This document shows positions 62,079 through 64,000 of a stretch of 64,000 nt of DNA, piece after piece. The DNA is from Polaromonas jejuensis NBRC 106434. GTDB taxonomy: Bacteria > Pseudomonadota > Gammaproteobacteria > Burkholderiales > Burkholderiaceae_C. The stretch covers positions 310,001 to 374,000 of the forward strand of contig NZ_BCYO01000002.1 in assembly GCF_001598235.1 (NCBI RefSeq). The letters are read 5' to 3'. The stretch's first letter is position 1; every line of letters begins with the position of its first letter. The notes under the pieces are model-generated. The model was not told the origin of the DNA. It saw only the letters and a program-made list of their open reading frames with translations, and did no database searches. Made by a program: the position numbers and the translations under genes.

Positions 62079-62780
62079 TTACCTCACTCCGACAATGCTG
62101 TAGCGTCGACCCAGCCAGGCACCGACCACCATGATCACGAGGGAAACCGCCAGGTACACCAAGGTGGCGATAAGGTAGGCCTCGAAGGTGCGAAAACTCT
62201 GGCTCTCGACCTCCTTGACAGCGTGCGTCAACTCGGCCACACCGATGGCCATGGCCAGGCTGCTGTTCTTGAACAGCGAAACGCTGTGGCTCACCAGGGG
62301 CGGCATGGCATTGCGCACGGCCTGCGGCAGGATCACGTAGCGCATGGAGCCGATGTAGCCGTGGCCCAGCGCGCGTGCAGCCTCGGTTTGCCCAGCGGGA
62401 ATCGCCCGCAGGCCCGAACGCAGGTCTTCGCTGAAGTAGGCAGCCTGGCACAAGCCCAGCGCCACAACTGACAGGATCGCCTCGGCATTGTTATTGGACA
62501 GCCAGGTCTGCAAGACGTCGGGCAGAAGGCTGAAAATACCGAAATACCACAGCATCAGTTGCACCAGCGTCGGCACATTGAAGTGATAGGACACATAGAC
62601 CGCCACCAGTCGCTGGGCGGCCCGGCTGGGGGCCAGCCGGACGACCAGCAACACCAGCGCCAGCGTCATCGCCAGCAGCCAGGAGCCTGCTGCGATTTTC
62701 AGCGTCATCTGCAAACCGTGGACCAGCATCGCACCGAATTCGGTGTTCAGCAGGATCGCCATTAGATTGAAATCTTTCAT
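62079..62780 (-). CDS. polar amino-acid ABC permease (HisQ/GltJ-like)
   Basis: This 233-residue permease has about five hydrophobic segments and RSGLRAIPAGQTEAARALGH as the EAA-type loop. It is the first permease of the pair. The preceding SDR gene ends 54 bp upstream on the same strand. Confidence 0.92.
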   Translation of the reverse strand: MKDFNLMAILLNTEFGAMLVHGLQMTLKIAAGSWLLAMTLALVLLVVRLAPSRAAQRLVAVYVSYHFNVPTLVQLMLWYFGIFSLLPDVLQTWLSNNNAEAILSVVALGLCQAAYFSEDLRSGLRAIPAGQTEAARALGHGYIGSMRYVILPQAVRNAMPPLVSHSVSLFKNSSLAMAIGVAELTHAVKEVESQSFRTFEAYLIATLVYLAVSLVIMVVGAWLGRRYSIVGVR

Positions 62781-62834
62781 GCCGGTGTCTCTAGCTTACT
62801 GTCGTGATGCTGGGTGGCGTGCAGGACGGGCTGT

Positions 62835-63587
62835 TCAGGCCTGCGCTTGTCCGGGGCGCGCGGTGGACAAGCCGCCCGGCACCTGCAGCGTGGGCGTGAT
62901 CTCCATGTGCCCCACGTTCACCGCGATCGGCGCCGCAATGGCAAAGGCAATGGCATTCGCGATGTCCTCGGCCTGCGGCAGCTCGAAGCCTTCGACGAAG
63001 CGCTCGTAGGTTTCCTTCGAGTCGCCGTGCACGTGGGCGAAGATGTCGGTGGCCACGCGGCCGGGACAAATCTCGGTCACGCGCACACGCTTGCCGAACA
63101 CGTCGATGCGCAGCTGGCGCGACAGCATGCTCACGGCCGCCTTGGTCGCGTGGTAGGTGGAGTTTCCGCCGAAGTTGTAGGCTCCAGCGATCGAACTGAT
63201 GTTGACCACATGGCCGCGGTCGCGCGCCACCATGCCCGGCAGAACCAGGCGGCACAGGTGCAGTATCGCGCGCAGGTTCACGTCCAGCAGCAGGTCGATA
63301 CCGGCGGCGTCTGCCTTGAGGATGGAACCCGGGCGATCCACACCGGCGCTGTTGACGAGGACGTCGAACTGCACCTCCTGCGTCAGCCGCGTGATGCCCT
63401 CCAGGTCGCTCACGTCGATGGCCTGCGGAATGCAGCCGGTGCGCGCTGCCAACTCCGCCAGCTTGTCGGCACTGCGTGCCAGGGCATGCACTTGCAGCCC
63501 CTCCCGGCACAGGCGTTCGACGACGGCGGCGCCGATGCCGGAAGAGGCTCCCGTGACCAACGCGGTCTTGTAATCAGAAAATGGCAT
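62835..63587 (-). CDS. SDR oxidoreductase (YdfG-like)
   Basis: This 250-residue short-chain dehydrogenase has TGASSGIGAAVV near residue 12, NSAG near 86, and Tyr-x-x-x-Lys in STYHATKAAV. It resembles 3-hydroxy acid dehydrogenases of the YdfG type. AAGGAAAG precedes the ATG at 63587. It lies upstream of the amino-acid transporter and may process its substrate or product; nothing in the sequence names the substrate. Confidence 0.88.
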   Translation of the reverse strand: MPFSDYKTALVTGASSGIGAAVVERLCREGLQVHALARSADKLAELAARTGCIPQAIDVSDLEGITRLTQEVQFDVLVNSAGVDRPGSILKADAAGIDLLLDVNLRAILHLCRLVLPGMVARDRGHVVNISSIAGAYNFGGNSTYHATKAAVSMLSRQLRIDVFGKRVRVTEICPGRVATDIFAHVHGDSKETYERFVEGFELPQAEDIANAIAFAIAAPIAVNVGHMEITPTLQVPGGLSTARPGQAQA

Positions 63588-63795
63588 TTTGTATCTTTCC
63601 TTGCGGTTCACCATCCGCTGATTCCACACGGAAGAAATCGTGTGGAACAGCACTTGCAACTTACTGTATCGGGCCTCAAACCGTCGCGCCAAGACGGATT
63701 GGCTGTGAAGCGATAAGCCACTCTTATGTCGCCCTGCATCTGTGCATATGCCAGGCTGCAAGCACCAAAGGCGTGCTGCTGCATCGTCCAATCCA

Positions 63796-64000
63796 TCAGG
63801 CCATCTGCCGTGAAATCGGCACGATGCGCCCGATCGACTCAACCACGCCGCGCACGGTGCGGGCCAGTTCCACGGCGCCCGGGGTATCGCCGTGCAGCAG
63901 GATGGACTGCACGCGCATCGGGATCTTCTTGCCGCTGTAGCTGGTCACCGTGCCCTCTTCGAGCAGCTGCCTTACGCGCGCCAGCACCGCCTGGCGGTCA
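63796..64000 (-). CDS. pxpA: 5-oxoprolinase subunit A / LamB-YcsF family, 3' end only
   Basis: Only the C-terminal part is in the window; the gene continues beyond 64000. The visible frame ends with RQLLEEGTVTSYSGKKIPMR and SILLHGDTPGAVELARTVR, matching the C-terminal segment of PxpA, in which HGD is near the end. PxpA acts with other subunits to open 5-oxoproline. Those subunits are not in the window, and the 208-bp gap to the SDR gene leaves the operon link open. Confidence 0.8.
   Translation of the reverse strand, partial: DRQAVLARVRQLLEEGTVTSYSGKKIPMRVQSILLHGDTPGAVELARTVRGVVESIGRIVPISRQMA

Overview
The window is GC-rich, densely coding DNA from a betaproteobacterium, most likely of the family Comamonadaceae (Polaromonas, Rhodoferax or Variovorax type). 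This rests on the housekeeping order purM / AI-2E permease / hda / HAD phosphatase / pcnB / folK, on murJ lying near a divergent rpsT, on an Entner-Doudoroff edd-eda pair, and on short dispersed repeats of a kind I associate with that family. The genus is an inference from gene order and sequence style, not from a search.

Region 1 (65-20088) is a large sugar-acid catabolic locus behind an RhlE-type RNA helicase. A minus-strand block carries a FadR-type GntR regulator, a complete CUT1 sugar ABC transporter, gluconokinase, gluconate 5-dehydrogenase, L-idonate 5-dehydrogenase and a cupin protein. A 2-hydroxyacid dehydrogenase lies next to the regulator. A divergent plus-strand block carries an IlvD/Edd-type sugar-acid dehydratase, a second complete CUT1 transporter with a Tat-type binding protein, KDGal kinase, KDPGal aldolase and an SDR sugar dehydrogenase. 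Together these could take up sugars or sugar acids, run a galactonate (De Ley-Doudoroff-like) route to pyruvate plus glyceraldehyde 3-phosphate, and convert idonate, 5-ketogluconate or gluconate to 6-phosphogluconate. The edd-eda operon that would consume 6-phosphogluconate lies at 42.3-44.8 kb. A 105-bp relic of a second dehydratase gene lies just after the second transporter, and the two GntR-associated intergenic regions share an operator-like sequence.

Region 2 (20.1-27.9 kb) is mixed chromosome: a membrane-anchored hypothetical protein, tag, corA, a MaoC dehydratase, a MarR-MFS-MATE export operon divergent from a PaaI-like thioesterase, and a lysine/alanine-rich histone-H1-like protein.

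Region 3 (28.5-41.8 kb) looks accessory. It holds a five-gene branched-chain-amino-acid-type ABC operon, SixA, a secreted isoaspartyl methyltransferase followed by a large membrane protein with a spermidine-synthase-like domain, a secreted small protein, a DUF488 plus CBS/BON pair, and a LysR regulator. These are separated by unusually long non-coding stretches, one of which contains the 3' remnant of a response-regulator gene.

Region 4 (41.8-59.5 kb) is core chromosome: gloA, eda-edd, an OmpA-like protein, a ChaC-like protein, a MobA-like transferase, pdxH, folK, pcnB, a HAD phosphatase, hda, an AI-2E permease, purM, an MFS transporter, a SirB1-like protein, murJ, an unusual secreted HD-domain protein, and rpsT.

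Region 5 (59.6-64 kb) is a minus-strand polar amino-acid ABC transporter with an SDR and the 3' end of a pxpA-like gene that runs off the window. I saw no rRNA, tRNA, CRISPR array, intact insertion sequence or integrase.
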